Positions 35,569-46,615 of a DNA stretch of 64,000 nt are shown here, piece by piece (position 1 is the first letter of the stretch; each line of letters opens with the position of its first letter). The position numbers were made by a program, and so were the translations under genes. This stretch comes from Streptomyces sp. NRRL S-646. Lineage in GTDB: Bacteria > Actinomycetota > Actinomycetes > Streptomycetales > Streptomycetaceae. Under the pieces are notes generated by a model. It did no database searches, was not told where the DNA came from, and worked only from the letters and a program-made list of their open reading frames with translations. Location: contig NZ_JODC01000019.1 of assembly GCF_000720765.1 (NCBI RefSeq), forward strand, positions 1 to 64,000, read 5' to 3'.

Positions 35569-36364
35569 GTCGGTGGCCGAGTCGGCAGAAGCTCCCGCCG
35601 CGGTGCGTCATGCGGAGGAGGTCATGGGGACCGTCTTCTCCTTCGACGTCCGCGGCGGGGAGCCCGGTGCGGTGCAGGCGGCGCTGGAGGAGGCGATCGC
35701 CGGACTGCACCGGGTGAACGAGGTGTTCAGCACGTACCGCGACAACAGCCAGGTCTCCCGGCTGGCTCGGGGCGAGCTGACCGTGGAGCAGTGCGCGCCC
35801 GAGGTCGCCGAGGTGCTCGCACTGGGTGCCGAGGCGGAACGGGTGAGCGACGGCTGGTTCAGCATGCGCTACGAAGGGCGGCTGGATCCGACCGGCATCG
35901 TCAAGGGCTGGGCCGCCGAGCGCGCGGCCCGGCTGCTCGCGGCCACCCCCGGCGTGAGCGGGGTGAGCATGAACGGCGGCGGGGACGTCCAGCTGCTCGG
36001 CATGCCCGAACCGCACCGGCCCTGGCGGGTCGGGGTGGCGGACCCGCTGCGTCCTGGCGGGCTCGCTGCGGTCGTCTCCGCGGCCGGCGCGGACGAGCTG
36101 GCGGTGGCCACCTCCGGCACCGCCGAGCGGGGCGCCCACATCGTCGACCCGCGCACGGGCCGCTCCGCGGTGACCGACCTGGTGGCGGTGACCGTGGTGG
36201 CCCCGAAGCTGACCTGGGCGGACTGCTGGGCCACGGCGGCCTTCGCCATGGGCTCGAACCAGGGCCTGCGCTGGCTGGAGTCCCTGCCGGACGTGGAAGC
36301 ACTGCTGATCACGGCGGGCGACGAGGTGAGATGCACAGGGGGCCTCGCATCTCGGCTCGGGTGA
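35561..36364 (+). CDS. apbE: FAD:protein FMN transferase ApbE
   Basis: Transfers FMN from FAD to a Thr of SGATYT-type motifs, releasing AMP; Mg-dependent. Family motifs: EVMGTVFSFD near residue 20, the DPTGIVKGWA block, VSMNGGGDVQLLG, ATSGTAERGAHIVDPRTG and the final WADCWATAAFAMG with the metal Asp. There is no signal peptide, so it may act in the cytosol, or its export is not visible. GTG at 35561 overlaps the upstream stop by eight bases; GTG at 35573 is possible. The operon position makes the adjacent FMN proteins its targets. Confidence 0.93.
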   Translation: MAESVAESAEAPAAVRHAEEVMGTVFSFDVRGGEPGAVQAALEEAIAGLHRVNEVFSTYRDNSQVSRLARGELTVEQCAPEVAEVLALGAEAERVSDGWFSMRYEGRLDPTGIVKGWAAERAARLLAATPGVSGVSMNGGGDVQLLGMPEPHRPWRVGVADPLRPGGLAAVVSAAGADELAVATSGTAERGAHIVDPRTGRSAVTDLVAVTVVAPKLTWADCWATAAFAMGSNQGLRWLESLPDVEALLITAGDEVRCTGGLASRLG

Positions 36365-36367
36365 GCA

Positions 36368-36428
36368 CAGCGCCCCTCCAGGGGCGCGGGGCTGTGTCGA
36401 TTTGCGGCTCCGCCGCGTGGGCGCGACC
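36368..36428. repeat. Dispersed two-hairpin element, copy 2
   Basis: cagcgcccctccaggggcgcggggctgtgtcgatttgcggctccgccgcgtgggcgcgacc-type element (begins cagcgcccctccaggggcgc). It sits between the convergent apbE and argR stops and has hairpins gcgcccc/ggggcgc and gcggc/gccgc. Probable bidirectional terminator. Confidence 0.85.
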
Positions 36429-36467
36429 CCCACGACCCGCAGGCGGCAAACGACCGCAAGCCCCGCT

Positions 36468-37007
36468 TCAGTGGCCGTTCTGAGCCAACCTCAGCATGTG
36501 CTCAGCAAGCGCCTGCCCACCCGCCGGATCCCGGCTGATCAGCATCAGCGTGTCATCACCCGCGATCGTCCCGAGAATGTCGTGCAACTCGGCCTGGTCG
36601 ATCGCCGAGGCGAGGAACTGTGCCGCCCCCGGAGGCGTACGCAGAACAACGAGATTCGCCGACGCCTCGGCGGAAATCAGCAGCTCCTGCGACAGCCGCC
36701 GCATCCGCTCCTCCTTCGCCGACTCGCCCAGCGGCGCCCGGGGGGTCCGGAAACCCCCCTCGCTCGGCACCGCATAGATCAGATCGCCGTCGTTGTTGCG
36801 GATCTTCACCGCGTTCAGCTCGTCCAGGTCCCTGGAGAGCGTCGCCTGTGTGACGGTCAGCCCGTCGTCGGCGAGGAGCTTCGCCAACTGACTTTGGGAC
36901 CGCACCGGTTGCCGGTTGAGGATGTCCACGATCCGGCGGTGGCGTGCGGTGCGGGTCTGCGGCACGGCAGGCCCGGCGTGCTGTGCGTCGTCCTGCGCGT
37001 GACTCAT
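36468..37007 (-). CDS. argR: Arginine repressor ArgR
   Basis: Arginine-responsive hexameric repressor of the arg genes. The N-terminal winged helix has [20 protein letters not shown] and [19 protein letters not shown]; the C-terminal oligomerisation and arginine domain has [20 protein letters not shown] and [12 protein letters not shown] with the Asp pair that binds arginine. 179 aa is usual. It is the last gene of argCJBDR, seven bases after argD, and its targets are the ARG boxes upstream of argC and argG. Confidence 0.96.
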   Translation of the reverse strand: MSHAQDDAQHAGPAVPQTRTARHRRIVDILNRQPVRSQSQLAKLLADDGLTVTQATLSRDLDELNAVKIRNNDGDLIYAVPSEGGFRTPRAPLGESAKEERMRRLSQELLISAEASANLVVLRTPPGAAQFLASAIDQAELHDILGTIAGDDTLMLISRDPAGGQALAEHMLRLAQNGH

Positions 37008-37014
37008 CGTCGTC

Positions 37015-38208
37015 TCATTCTCCGGATCCGTCCCCGTTGGCCTGGTCCAGGATGCCGGGGAGCGCCCGGAGGAACGCGTCCACCTCGTCGTCGCCGAGAG
37101 TCAGCGGCGGCATCAGCCGTACGACGTCGGGGGCGGGCGCGTTCACCAGGAATCCGGCCTCCTGAGCCGCCTGGCGCGCCTGGGGCGCGAGCGGCTCGGT
37201 GAGCACGATACCCAGGAGGAGGCCCGCGCCCCGGACATGGGCGATCAACGGGTGGCCCAGTGACTCGATTCCGTCCCGCAGCCTCTCGCTCTGCTGCTTG
37301 ACGTTCTCCAGCAACCCCTCGTTCGCGATCGTGTCCAGGACGGCGAGCCCGGCGGCGCAGGCGACCAGGTTGCCGCCGAAGGTCGTGCCGTGGTGCCCGG
37401 GCTGCAGCAGCTCGGCGGCCCGGCCGAAGGCGACGGTCGCGCCGAGCGGCAGTCCGCCGCCGAGACCCTTGGCGAGAGTGACGACGTCCGGCAGGACGCC
37501 CTCGTGGGCCTGGTACTCGAACCAGTGGCCGGTACGGCCGATTCCGGTCTGCACCTCGTCCAGGACCAGCAGCGCACCGGTCGCGGCGGTGATCGCACGG
37601 GCGGCCTTGAGGTAGCCGGCGGGCGGCACGACGACGCCGATCTCGCCCTGGATCGGCTCCAGGATGACCAGCGCGGTCTCCTCGGTGACCGCGGCCGCGA
37701 GCGCCTGCGCGTCGCCGAACGGCACATGCGTGACGTCACCCGGCAGCGGCAGGAACGGCTCCCGCTTGCCCTGCTGGCCGGTCATCGCGAGCGCACCCAT
37801 GGTGCGGCCGTGGAAGGCACCCTCGGTGGCGACGACGTGGGTACGCCCGGTCAGCCGGCCGATCTTGAAGGCGGCCTCGTTGGCCTCGGCGCCCGAGTTG
37901 CAGAAGAACACCCTGCCGTCCCGCCCGAACAGCTGCAGAAGCCGCTCTGCAAGGGTCACGGTGGGCTCGGACATGAAGAAGTTGGAGATGTGGCCGAGGG
38001 AGCCGATCTGCTTGCTGACGGCCTCGACGACCGCCGGGTGGGCGTGTCCGAGCGCGTTGACCGCGATGCCGCCGACGAAGTCGACGTACTGCTTGCCGTC
38101 GGCGTCCCACACCTTGGCGCCCTCGCCGCGTACCAGGGGCAGCAGCGGGGTGCCGTAGTTGTTCATGAGCGCGCCCTGCCACCGCGCGGTCAGTTCCTGG
38201 TTGCTCAC
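37015..38208 (-). CDS. argD: Acetylornithine aminotransferase
   Basis: PLP enzyme converting N-acetylglutamate semialdehyde to N-acetylornithine. Class III aminotransferase features: [18 protein letters not shown], the PLP contacts [14 protein letters not shown] and the Schiff-base Lys in [15 protein letters not shown]. 397 aa is typical. GTG at 38208 overlaps the argB stop by four bases (GTGA), so translation is coupled within the operon. Confidence 0.97.
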   Translation of the reverse strand: MSNQELTARWQGALMNNYGTPLLPLVRGEGAKVWDADGKQYVDFVGGIAVNALGHAHPAVVEAVSKQIGSLGHISNFFMSEPTVTLAERLLQLFGRDGRVFFCNSGAEANEAAFKIGRLTGRTHVVATEGAFHGRTMGALAMTGQQGKREPFLPLPGDVTHVPFGDAQALAAAVTEETALVILEPIQGEIGVVVPPAGYLKAARAITAATGALLVLDEVQTGIGRTGHWFEYQAHEGVLPDVVTLAKGLGGGLPLGATVAFGRAAELLQPGHHGTTFGGNLVACAAGLAVLDTIANEGLLENVKQQSERLRDGIESLGHPLIAHVRGAGLLLGIVLTEPLAPQARQAAQEAGFLVNAPAPDVVRLMPPLTLGDDEVDAFLRALPGILDQANGDGSGE

Positions 38209-39115
38209 GACTCCCCCTGTACGTGCGGATTCTCGTCGGGCACGACCATCGTGCCGATGCCCTCGTCGGTGAAGATCTCCAGCAGGATCGAGTGCTGGAC
38301 CCGGCCGTCGATGACGCGGGCGGTGGTGACGCCGCCTCGGACGGCGTGCAGACAGCCCTCCATCTTCGGCACCATGCCGGAGCTCAACTCCGGCAGCAGC
38401 TTCTCCAGTTGGGAAGCGGTGAGGCGGCTGATCACCTCGTCGCTGTTCGGCCAGTCCTCGTAAAGGCCCTCGACGTCCGTGAGGACCATGAGGGTCTCGG
38501 CGCCCAGCGCAGCAGCGAGTGCCGCAGCCGCCGTATCGGCATTGACGTTGTAGACATGTCCGTCGTCCTGGCTACGGGCGATCGACGAGACGACCGGGAT
38601 GCGGCCGTCGGCGAGGAGTGCCTCGATCGCGCCCGTGTCGATCTCGGTGATCTCGCCCACCCGCCCGATGTCGACCAACTCGCCGTCGATCTCGGGCTGG
38701 TGCTTGGTGGCGGTGATGGTGTGCGCGTCCTCGCCGGTGAGGCCGACGGCGAGCGGGCCGTGCTGGTTGAGCAGCCCGACCAGCTCGCGCTGGACCTGCC
38801 CGGCGAGCACCATGCGTACGACGTCCATGGCGTCCTCGGTGGTGACGCGCAGTCCGGCCTTGAACTCGCTGACGATGCCGTGCTGGTCGAGGGCGGCGCT
38901 GATCTGCGGGCCGCCGCCGTGCACGACGACCGGCTTCAGGCCGGCGTGGTGCAGGAAGACGACGTCCTGCGCGAAGGCGGCCTTCAGGTCCTCGTCGATC
39001 ATGGCGTTGCCGCCGAACTTGATGACGACGGTCTTGCCGTTGTGCTTGACCAGCCAGGGCAGCGCCTCGATGAGGATCTGGGCCTTGGGGAGCGCGGTGT
39101 GTTTGCGAGTAGTGC

Positions 39116-39119
<4 letters not shown>
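38205..39119 (-). CDS. argB: Acetylglutamate kinase
   Basis: Phosphorylates N-acetylglutamate, the usual arginine-feedback step. Amino-acid kinase fold: [10 protein letters not shown] at the N terminus, [14 protein letters not shown] (substrate and phosphate loop), [24 protein letters not shown] and the C-terminal [13 protein letters not shown]. An N-terminal helix ([13 protein letters not shown]) like those in arginine-sensitive hexameric enzymes is present. ATG at 39119 overlaps the argJ stop (ATGA). Confidence 0.97.
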
Positions 39120-41337
<2,218 letters not shown>

Positions 41338-41345
<8 letters not shown>

Positions 41346-41736
41346 TCGGAGCGGGGTCCGCCTTCGGGAGCATGATCCGCCGGGAGACGACGAAGGTCAC
41401 CGGGATGGCCGCCAGGGACGCGAGCAGCGGGGCGAAGCGGCTACTGAAGTGCAGGAGGTCGACGAGCACGTAGACGCCGGCTGTCGTGCTGAGGAAATTC
41501 GCGGCGTTCGTCAGGGGAAACAGCAGGAATTTCCGCAGGGTGGGGCGTGTCCGATAGGTGAATCGCGCATTGAGGAAAAACGAACCGGTCAGGCTGAGCG
41601 CGGTCGCGAGGATATGGGCGAGGAGGTAGGGGAGACGGGTGAGGAGCAGCAGGTAGGCAGCGTAATAGGTGCCTGTGTTGACGACACCGATCACGGCGAA
41701 GGTGATCATCTGCCTTGAAACAAGTCCGGTACGCAT
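41338..41736 (-). CDS. GtrA-family membrane protein (132 aa)
   Basis: Four-helix membrane protein of the GtrA/GtcA family, which helps move or present lipid-linked sugars for glycosylation of surface polymers. Helices: MITFAVIGVVNTGTYYAAYLL, LAHILATALSLTGSFFLNARF (with the conserved SFxxNxxF pattern), LTNAANFLSTTAGVYVLVD and FAPLLASLAAIPVTFVVSRR. ATG 41736 shares one base with the GT2 stop (TGATG). The stop codon lies in the argC promoter. Confidence 0.9.
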
Positions 41737-42686
41737 CAGGGAATGAGGTCCTTCGCCCGGTCCACATTGCTCGCCTTCACCAGGAAGTGCGGGCGCCGTT
41801 TGACCTCGTAGTAGATGCGGCCGGTGTACTCCCCGATGACCCCGAGCATGACCATCTGCACCCCGGCGACACCGGTGACCGCGGTGATGATCGTGACATA
41901 GCCGGGCGTCTGCACGCCGTTGACGAGCGCGGCGCCCACGATCCACGCGGTGTACAGGCCGGCGCACAGCAGCAGGCCCATGCCCAGATAGAGGGCGAGG
42001 CGCAGGGGCCTGTTGTTGAAGGAGAGCAGCCCGTCGATGCCGTAGTTGAGCAGGCTGCGCAGGCTCCAGGAGCTGCGGCCGGCCTCACGGGCGGCGTTCT
42101 CGTACTCGAAGGTGGTGCTGGGGAACCCCACCCAGGCGAACAGGCCCTTGGAGAAGCGGTTGTACTCGGTGAGCTCCAGGACCGCGTCCACCACGCGGCG
42201 CGACATCAGCCGGAAGTCACCGACGCCGTCGACGAGTTCCACGTCGACGAGCCGGTTGATGAGCCGGTAGTAGAGACGGGCGGTGACGGTGCGGGTCATC
42301 CGGTCACCGGTCCTGGTGCGCTTGGCGATGACCTGGTCGTAGCCCTCCTTGCGCAGGTCCACCATGCGTTTGATCAGCTCCGGCGGATGCTGGAGGTCCG
42401 CGTCCATGACGATCACGGAGTCTCCCGAGGAGTGGCGCAGCCCGGCCAGCAGCGCCGACTCCTTGCCGAAGTTGCGGCTGAAGGAGACATAACGCACGCG
42501 CGCGTCCCGGCCGGCCAGCCGCTCCAGCGCTGCGAGCGTGCCGTCGCGGCTGCCGTCGTCGACGTACACGAACTCCATGTCGTGACCGAGCGGAAGGAGC
42601 TCCTCCGCGACCTTCTGGACCTGGTCGTGGAAGCGCTCGATAACGTCTTCTTCGTCGTAGCAGGGTGCGACGATCGATATGAGCAT
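41736..42686 (-). CDS. Membrane GT2 glycosyltransferase (CsbB/GtrB, DPM1-like)
   Basis: Would load a sugar from a nucleotide donor onto undecaprenyl phosphate. The GT2 domain (about 1-225) has SIVAPCYDEEDV, VYVDDGSRDGT, SFSRNFGKESAL, DADLQHPPEL and the RxxW-type region near SKGLFAWVGF. Two C-terminal helices (YLGMGLLLCAGLYTAWIV; VTIITAVTGVAGVQMVML) anchor it. 316 aa fits CsbB/GtrB. Lies between the YfhO-like and GtrA-like genes, 22 bp after the former. Confidence 0.93.
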   Translation of the reverse strand: MLISIVAPCYDEEDVIERFHDQVQKVAEELLPLGHDMEFVYVDDGSRDGTLAALERLAGRDARVRYVSFSRNFGKESALLAGLRHSSGDSVIVMDADLQHPPELIKRMVDLRKEGYDQVIAKRTRTGDRMTRTVTARLYYRLINRLVDVELVDGVGDFRLMSRRVVDAVLELTEYNRFSKGLFAWVGFPSTTFEYENAAREAGRSSWSLRSLLNYGIDGLLSFNNRPLRLALYLGMGLLLCAGLYTAWIVGAALVNGVQTPGYVTIITAVTGVAGVQMVMLGVIGEYTGRIYYEVKRRPHFLVKASNVDRAKDLIP

Positions 42687-42708
42687 GGTTTTCCCCCTGG
42701 GGACGCGA

Positions 42709-45303
42709 TCAGAGAACGCCCGTCATGGGTTGGCGCGGGCGGGTGCGGGTGGTGGGTGGGGTGGGCGTTGTGGAACGCCGTCGGCGTACGGCGGTGACGG
42801 CGCCGAGCAGGATCAGGGTCAGCAGCGAGGCGGCCCCGACGGCCGTGCCGAGCCGCAGGCCGGGCGGATGGAAGGTGCAGGTGACGCTGGTCGAGGAGCC
42901 GTCGAGAGGGACGGCGATCAGGCCGTGGTACTCCTTGGCCGGTACGGCGTCGCCGTCGCCCGCGGCGCACCGCCAGCCGGCGATGCGGGGAGCCGCGACG
43001 ACCGCGATTCCCCTGCTGCCGGCGGGGAGTTCGGCGCGGAGGGTGGCGTCGGAGACGGTGACGTGTGTGGCTCCGGTGGCCTTGAGGTGTTCGACGGCCT
43101 TGTGCAGCCGGGTGGTGTCCAGGCAGCCGACCGCGCCACGCGGGATGCGGCCGGGGCGGTCGGGGGTCAGTTCGATGCGCAGCCGGCCGGCGGCGGGGGC
43201 CGGGCCGAGCGGCGCCATGGCGGCGCGGTTGCGCGGGTACTGCGCACGGAAGAGCACGGTGCGACCTGCGAGGCGCGCGGTACCGGAGTAGCGCGGGGCC
43301 CACAGATAGACCTGGCTGCCGGCCGGGCAGTCGGCCGTGATCGTCGGATGGGTGAGGGCGGTCCCGTAACCGACCCAGTCCTTCTCCCGGAGCGGCTTGC
43401 CGTTGTCGTCGTGGACGGCGGTCCGGGGCACGGTGTAGACGCGGGCGCCGAGCAGCAGCTCCTGGTTGCGGTACGGCGACGGTACGAAGGCCGCCCGGTC
43501 CGGCATGCTCCGTACGGTCACCAGTGGCGGCACGTCCTGCCGGGAGACCGACAACGGGCCGCCCAGCTGAGGCAGGTAGGCCTGGTGGGGGTCGATCGGT
43601 GAGTGCACCCGTGCTCCGACGGAGAAGATCGCGTCGGTGACGGGGTTGTCGAGGCTCTGCAGGTTGCGGCCCCGCGAGGTCCAGCCGCCGCCGAGGGCGG
43701 TGAGGGTGCGGCTGAGGACATCGGAGGTGAGGCTGCTGTAGTACTGGGCGCCCTGGCCGCCGACCACCATCGGGTCGTTGGCGACGGTCTGCGCGCGGCC
43801 CGGGTCGGTGCGGTACCGCGGCCAGCCGTCGGCCTGTGCGATCGCCTGCGCCTGCGCCTCCTGCCGGGCTCCCCAGGGCACGTAGTCGTCCATGTGGCCG
43901 AAGCGGACCCGGGTGGCGACGGCGGCGGTGGCGGCCGTCTCTCCGAACTGCCCGCCGAACAGCAGCACCAGCGCGAGTCCCGCCAGGGCGGTACGGCCCC
44001 GGCCGTCGGCGCGGCGCAACAGCACCAGCCCGCCCACCGCACCGATCACGGCGAGCACCAGCACCGGCCACGCGACCGGCTTCACGAAGTGGCTCCGGCT
44101 CGCAACGGCGGTGATCAGGGCGAGCAGCGCTCCCGCGGCCCCCAGCGCCCGCCGGTCGGGAAGGCCGTACGACAGGGCATGCCACGCGGCGATCACCAGC
44201 AGCGCACACAGGACGAAGGCCTGGCGGTAGGGGCTGCCCTGTGGGGTGACTAAGGCGTGCCAGACCAGGTGGGTCGGCCCCCACTGCAGCGACAGCGCGA
44301 CCGCGGCGACGAGCAGCGTCCACCCGGTGCGCACCCGCCCGGGTACCGCTCGGTGGAAGGGCAGCGCAAGAGCGAGCAGCAGTGCCGTCATGCCCACGTA
44401 GAGGGCCGGGCTGCCGAAGCTGTACGTGGTGGGCAGCACACGGGCCAGCAGGTCCTGGGTGCCCACGGGCGCGAACTGCACGACCCGGCCCGGGTAGGCG
44501 TGCTTGGTGCCGAAGTACACGACCGTCACCAGCGGTGCGGCCAGGCCCATGCCGAGGGCGACGGTGCCGGCGGCGCGGCCCGCCGCGGCGAGTCGCTGCC
44601 GGCGGGAGAGGTCGCAGAGCCACAGCCGGAGCAACAGCACCAGGCCGGCGCCGAGGGTGGCCATGTACGCGGTGTAGAAGTTGGCGACCCAGGCGAGGGC
44701 CACGATCAGCACACCGAACAGCGGGCGCCTGCGCTGGAGGGTCCACTCGCCGACCAGGCACAGCAGCGGCAGGGCGACAAGGCCGTCGAGCCACATCGGG
44801 TTGTAGTCGCCGACGGCCACGGTCCAGCCGCACAGGGCGTACGAGGCACCCAGCAGCCCGGCACCCCACCAGCGGCCGGGGCGCAGACTCAGCAGCAGCC
44901 AGGCCATGGCCGCCCCCGCGCAGGCGATCTTCAGCACGGTGATCACGTAGACCGCGAGATCGATCTCGTCCCGCGGGAACAGGGCGACGAGCAGGGCGAA
45001 CGGGCTGCTGAGGTAGGTGCCGAGGTCGGGCAGGAAACTGGAGCCGAAGCCGGACTGCCAGTTGACGAAGAGTCCGGCGTCGGCCCTGCCGTGCAGCAGG
45101 TCCCACAGGTGCGCATGGAAGGGCACGTACTGGTTGCCGAGGTCGTTGACATTGCGGGTGCGGGGGCCGAACGGATAGCTGCGGGCGACGGCGTCGGCGG
45201 CGCAGAACACGGTGACGGAGATGACCGCCGCGAGCAGGGCCGCGGCCTTCTTCGGTGAGAAATGACCGCTCGAAACGGCTGTGGACAGGGTCGAGCGATC
45301 CAT
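42709..45303 (-). CDS. YfhO-family polytopic membrane protein, probable GT-C glycosyltransferase
   Basis: Large membrane protein (864 aa) with about 12-13 helices in the first 440 residues, a long extracytoplasmic domain (about 455-820) and one C-terminal helix with a basic tail. The first loop has NDLGNQYVPFHAHLW, like the acidic loop of YfhO/GT-C enzymes that use lipid-linked sugars outside the membrane. In Bacillus and Listeria such proteins act with CsbB and GtcA in (lipo)teichoic acid glycosylation; the polymer here is unknown. Codon 351 (44251-44253) is TTA. ATG 45303 follows AAGGA. Confidence 0.9.
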   Translation of the reverse strand: MDRSTLSTAVSSGHFSPKKAAALLAAVISVTVFCAADAVARSYPFGPRTRNVNDLGNQYVPFHAHLWDLLHGRADAGLFVNWQSGFGSSFLPDLGTYLSSPFALLVALFPRDEIDLAVYVITVLKIACAGAAMAWLLLSLRPGRWWGAGLLGASYALCGWTVAVGDYNPMWLDGLVALPLLCLVGEWTLQRRRPLFGVLIVALAWVANFYTAYMATLGAGLVLLLRLWLCDLSRRQRLAAAGRAAGTVALGMGLAAPLVTVVYFGTKHAYPGRVVQFAPVGTQDLLARVLPTTYSFGSPALYVGMTALLLALALPFHRAVPGRVRTGWTLLVAAVALSLQWGPTHLVWHALVTPQGSPYRQAFVLCALLVIAAWHALSYGLPDRRALGAAGALLALITAVASRSHFVKPVAWPVLVLAVIGAVGGLVLLRRADGRGRTALAGLALVLLFGGQFGETAATAAVATRVRFGHMDDYVPWGARQEAQAQAIAQADGWPRYRTDPGRAQTVANDPMVVGGQGAQYYSSLTSDVLSRTLTALGGGWTSRGRNLQSLDNPVTDAIFSVGARVHSPIDPHQAYLPQLGGPLSVSRQDVPPLVTVRSMPDRAAFVPSPYRNQELLLGARVYTVPRTAVHDDNGKPLREKDWVGYGTALTHPTITADCPAGSQVYLWAPRYSGTARLAGRTVLFRAQYPRNRAAMAPLGPAPAAGRLRIELTPDRPGRIPRGAVGCLDTTRLHKAVEHLKATGATHVTVSDATLRAELPAGSRGIAVVAAPRIAGWRCAAGDGDAVPAKEYHGLIAVPLDGSSTSVTCTFHPPGLRLGTAVGAASLLTLILLGAVTAVRRRRSTTPTPPTTRTRPRQPMTGVL

Positions 45304-45554
45304 TCCTTCTTACTCCCCGCAGGTTATCGATTCGACGGCTTAGACGGACTTTGTTTCCGCTTGGTTGTGCCGTCCACAAAAAGTGGTGAAGCCAATTCCG
45401 AATACGAGCGGGAATTTATGAAATGGTGAACAGCTGGGAAACAAAACCCTCCCGGCGCGTTATTTGATGGTGAAATTCAGCGGGTCTTGCCGCTCTGCAT
45501 GCGCCCCTCGCGTCGGCCCGGTGCGCCCGCTTCGGCGGCTGATCGGAAGCAGCC
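45304..45554. other. Relatively AT-rich leader region upstream of the yfhO-like gene
   Basis: Together with 45555-45681 this is a 378-bp gene-free divergent gap. The 45304-45480 part is visibly richer in A/T than its surroundings (for example ggaaacaaaaccc, gggaatttatgaaatgg), so it probably holds the promoter of the YfhO/GT2/GtrA unit. I see no coding frame with a ribosome binding site. Confidence 0.5.
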
Positions 45555-45585
45555 TTGCCTTAGAGCACACTCCAGCTTCTACGGT
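45555..45585 (+). promoter_or_regulatory. MerR-type promoter with 19-bp spacer
   Basis: -35 TTGCCT (45555-45560) and -10 TACGGT (45580-45585) are separated by exactly 19 bp, longer than normal. The spacer holds an imperfect dyad TAGAG-CACA-CTCCA (45561-45574), the arrangement used by MerR-family activators that twist the DNA. It would drive the CMD gene at 45682. No merR gene is nearby. Confidence 0.68.
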
Positions 45586-45681
45586 TCGTGTCACGAGCTG
45601 TTTCCGAAACGCCCGTGCACTGGACGACAAGATCGACTATGAACGACTGCTCGACGAGCAGTCGGGGACGGACGACCCGAC

Positions 45682-46122
45682 ATGAGCGAGAGCACCACCC
45701 GTGAAGACCGCTTCGCCCACGGCCTGGAGGTCCTGAAGAGGGTCGACGGCGAGGCCGGCCAGCGGGTCGTCGACTCCCTCGCCGACATCAACCCCGAACT
45801 CGGCCACCAGGTCGTCGCCTGGGCCTTCGGCGAGATCTACGACCGCCCCGGACTCGCCCCGCGCGACCGCCAGTTGGTGACGCTGGGCATGCTCACCGCG
45901 CTCGGCGGCTGCGAGGCCCAGCTCGACGTGCACGTCAACGCGGCCCTGAACGTGGGCCTCACCCCCGAGCAGATCGTCGAGGCCCTGACCCACTCGGCGG
46001 TGTACTGCGGCATACCGAAGGCGCTCAACGCCACCTTCGTGGCGAAGAAGGTCTTCACCGAACGCGGGCTGCTGCCGCTCGGACAGCAGCCCGCACAGGA
46101 GACCCCGGCCACCTCTGCCTGA
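45682..46122 (+). CDS. Carboxymuconolactone decarboxylase (CMD)-family protein
   Basis: AhpD-like all-helical protein of the CMD family (146 aa). The domain reads LGHQVVAWAFGEIYDRPGL, RDRQLVTLGMLTALGGCEAQL and LTPEQIVEALTHSAVYCGIPKALNA. There is one Cys in GGCEAQ and one in YCGIP but no AhpD-type CxxC, so peroxide reduction is not evident. The ATG is at 45682. Expression probably depends on the MerR-type promoter upstream. The 3' end overlaps a pseudogene remnant by eight bases. Confidence 0.9.
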   Translation: MSESTTREDRFAHGLEVLKRVDGEAGQRVVDSLADINPELGHQVVAWAFGEIYDRPGLAPRDRQLVTLGMLTALGGCEAQLDVHVNAALNVGLTPEQIVEALTHSAVYCGIPKALNATFVAKKVFTERGLLPLGQQPAQETPATSA

Positions 46123-46325
46123 TCCGCAGGAAGGTGATCGAGTTCGCCGGGAAGCGCGACCGTCGTGGACGTCTCGGTCTTCACCGCGTCGGGCGCGGCG
46201 GCGAGCGTGGTCACCCGGGCCTTGGACACGACCTTGGCGCCACCGAGGTCGATCGCCGTACGGGCCGCCGACGCCTGGGCGTTGACCACCTTGACGATCA
46301 GGTCACCGGTCTTCGCGTGCACGTC
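46115..46325 (-). pseudogene. Remnant of an alpha-L-arabinofuranosidase (GH51-like) C terminus
   Basis: Minus-strand translation of about 46148-46325 gives KTGDLIVKVVNAQ, RTAIDLGGAKV and ARVTTLAAAPDAV, which I recognise as the C-terminal beta domain of Streptomyces alpha-L-arabinofuranosidases. It then loses frame: the family-like end FPANSITFLRIRQ lies in a different frame at 46115-46153, so a frameshift and short deletion separate them. No catalytic domain exists upstream. A decayed gene fragment. Confidence 0.6.
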
Positions 46326-46361
46326 AATGGGGCGAACATGCGCGGGCGTAAGGTCGACGCC

Positions 46362-46613
46362 ATGGATGCGCTGCTGCCCTACCTCGTCCTGGCCGCCGGC
46401 CTGGCCGTCGTGATGGCGGCCTTCACCTGGCTGGCGCTGCGGATCCGTCGCCGTGGGACCGCCGGTGGCGGGCTGGGCGGGGCGCTCGCCGCGTACGAGG
46501 AGGCCTTCCGCGCCACGAGCCACGCCGCACACCACGAGATCCGGGCACAGGCAGACCGCAAGACACCCACCGGCTCGCCCGATCCCCTGCGGACCCGGCG
46601 GAAGAGGGGCTGA
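46362..46613 (+). CDS. Small single-pass membrane protein (83 aa)
   Basis: Unknown function. One N-terminal helix (LLPYLVLAAGLAVVMAAFTWLALRI, about 4-28), then a Gly-rich turn, a helical AYEEAFRATSHAAHHEIRAQ segment and a basic tail. ATG at 46362 with AAGG upstream is preferred; ATG 46338 and the frame from 46134 run into the pseudogene. The next gene starts two bases after its stop, so they are cotranscribed. Confidence 0.7.
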   Translation: MDALLPYLVLAAGLAVVMAAFTWLALRIRRRGTAGGGLGGALAAYEEAFRATSHAAHHEIRAQADRKTPTGSPDPLRTRRKRG

Positions 46614-46615
46614 GC

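Noticed and set aside
42413..45379. Very long minus-strand frame overlapping the YfhO-like and GT2 genes
   Set aside because: It is rich in Arg, Pro and Ala with no domains and shadows genuine genes in another frame; a common artefact at this GC content.
45464..45685. Open frame of 73 codons ending at the CMD start
   Set aside because: It begins upstream of the predicted MerR-type promoter, has no ribosome binding site, and only its last 25 or so codons look protein-like.
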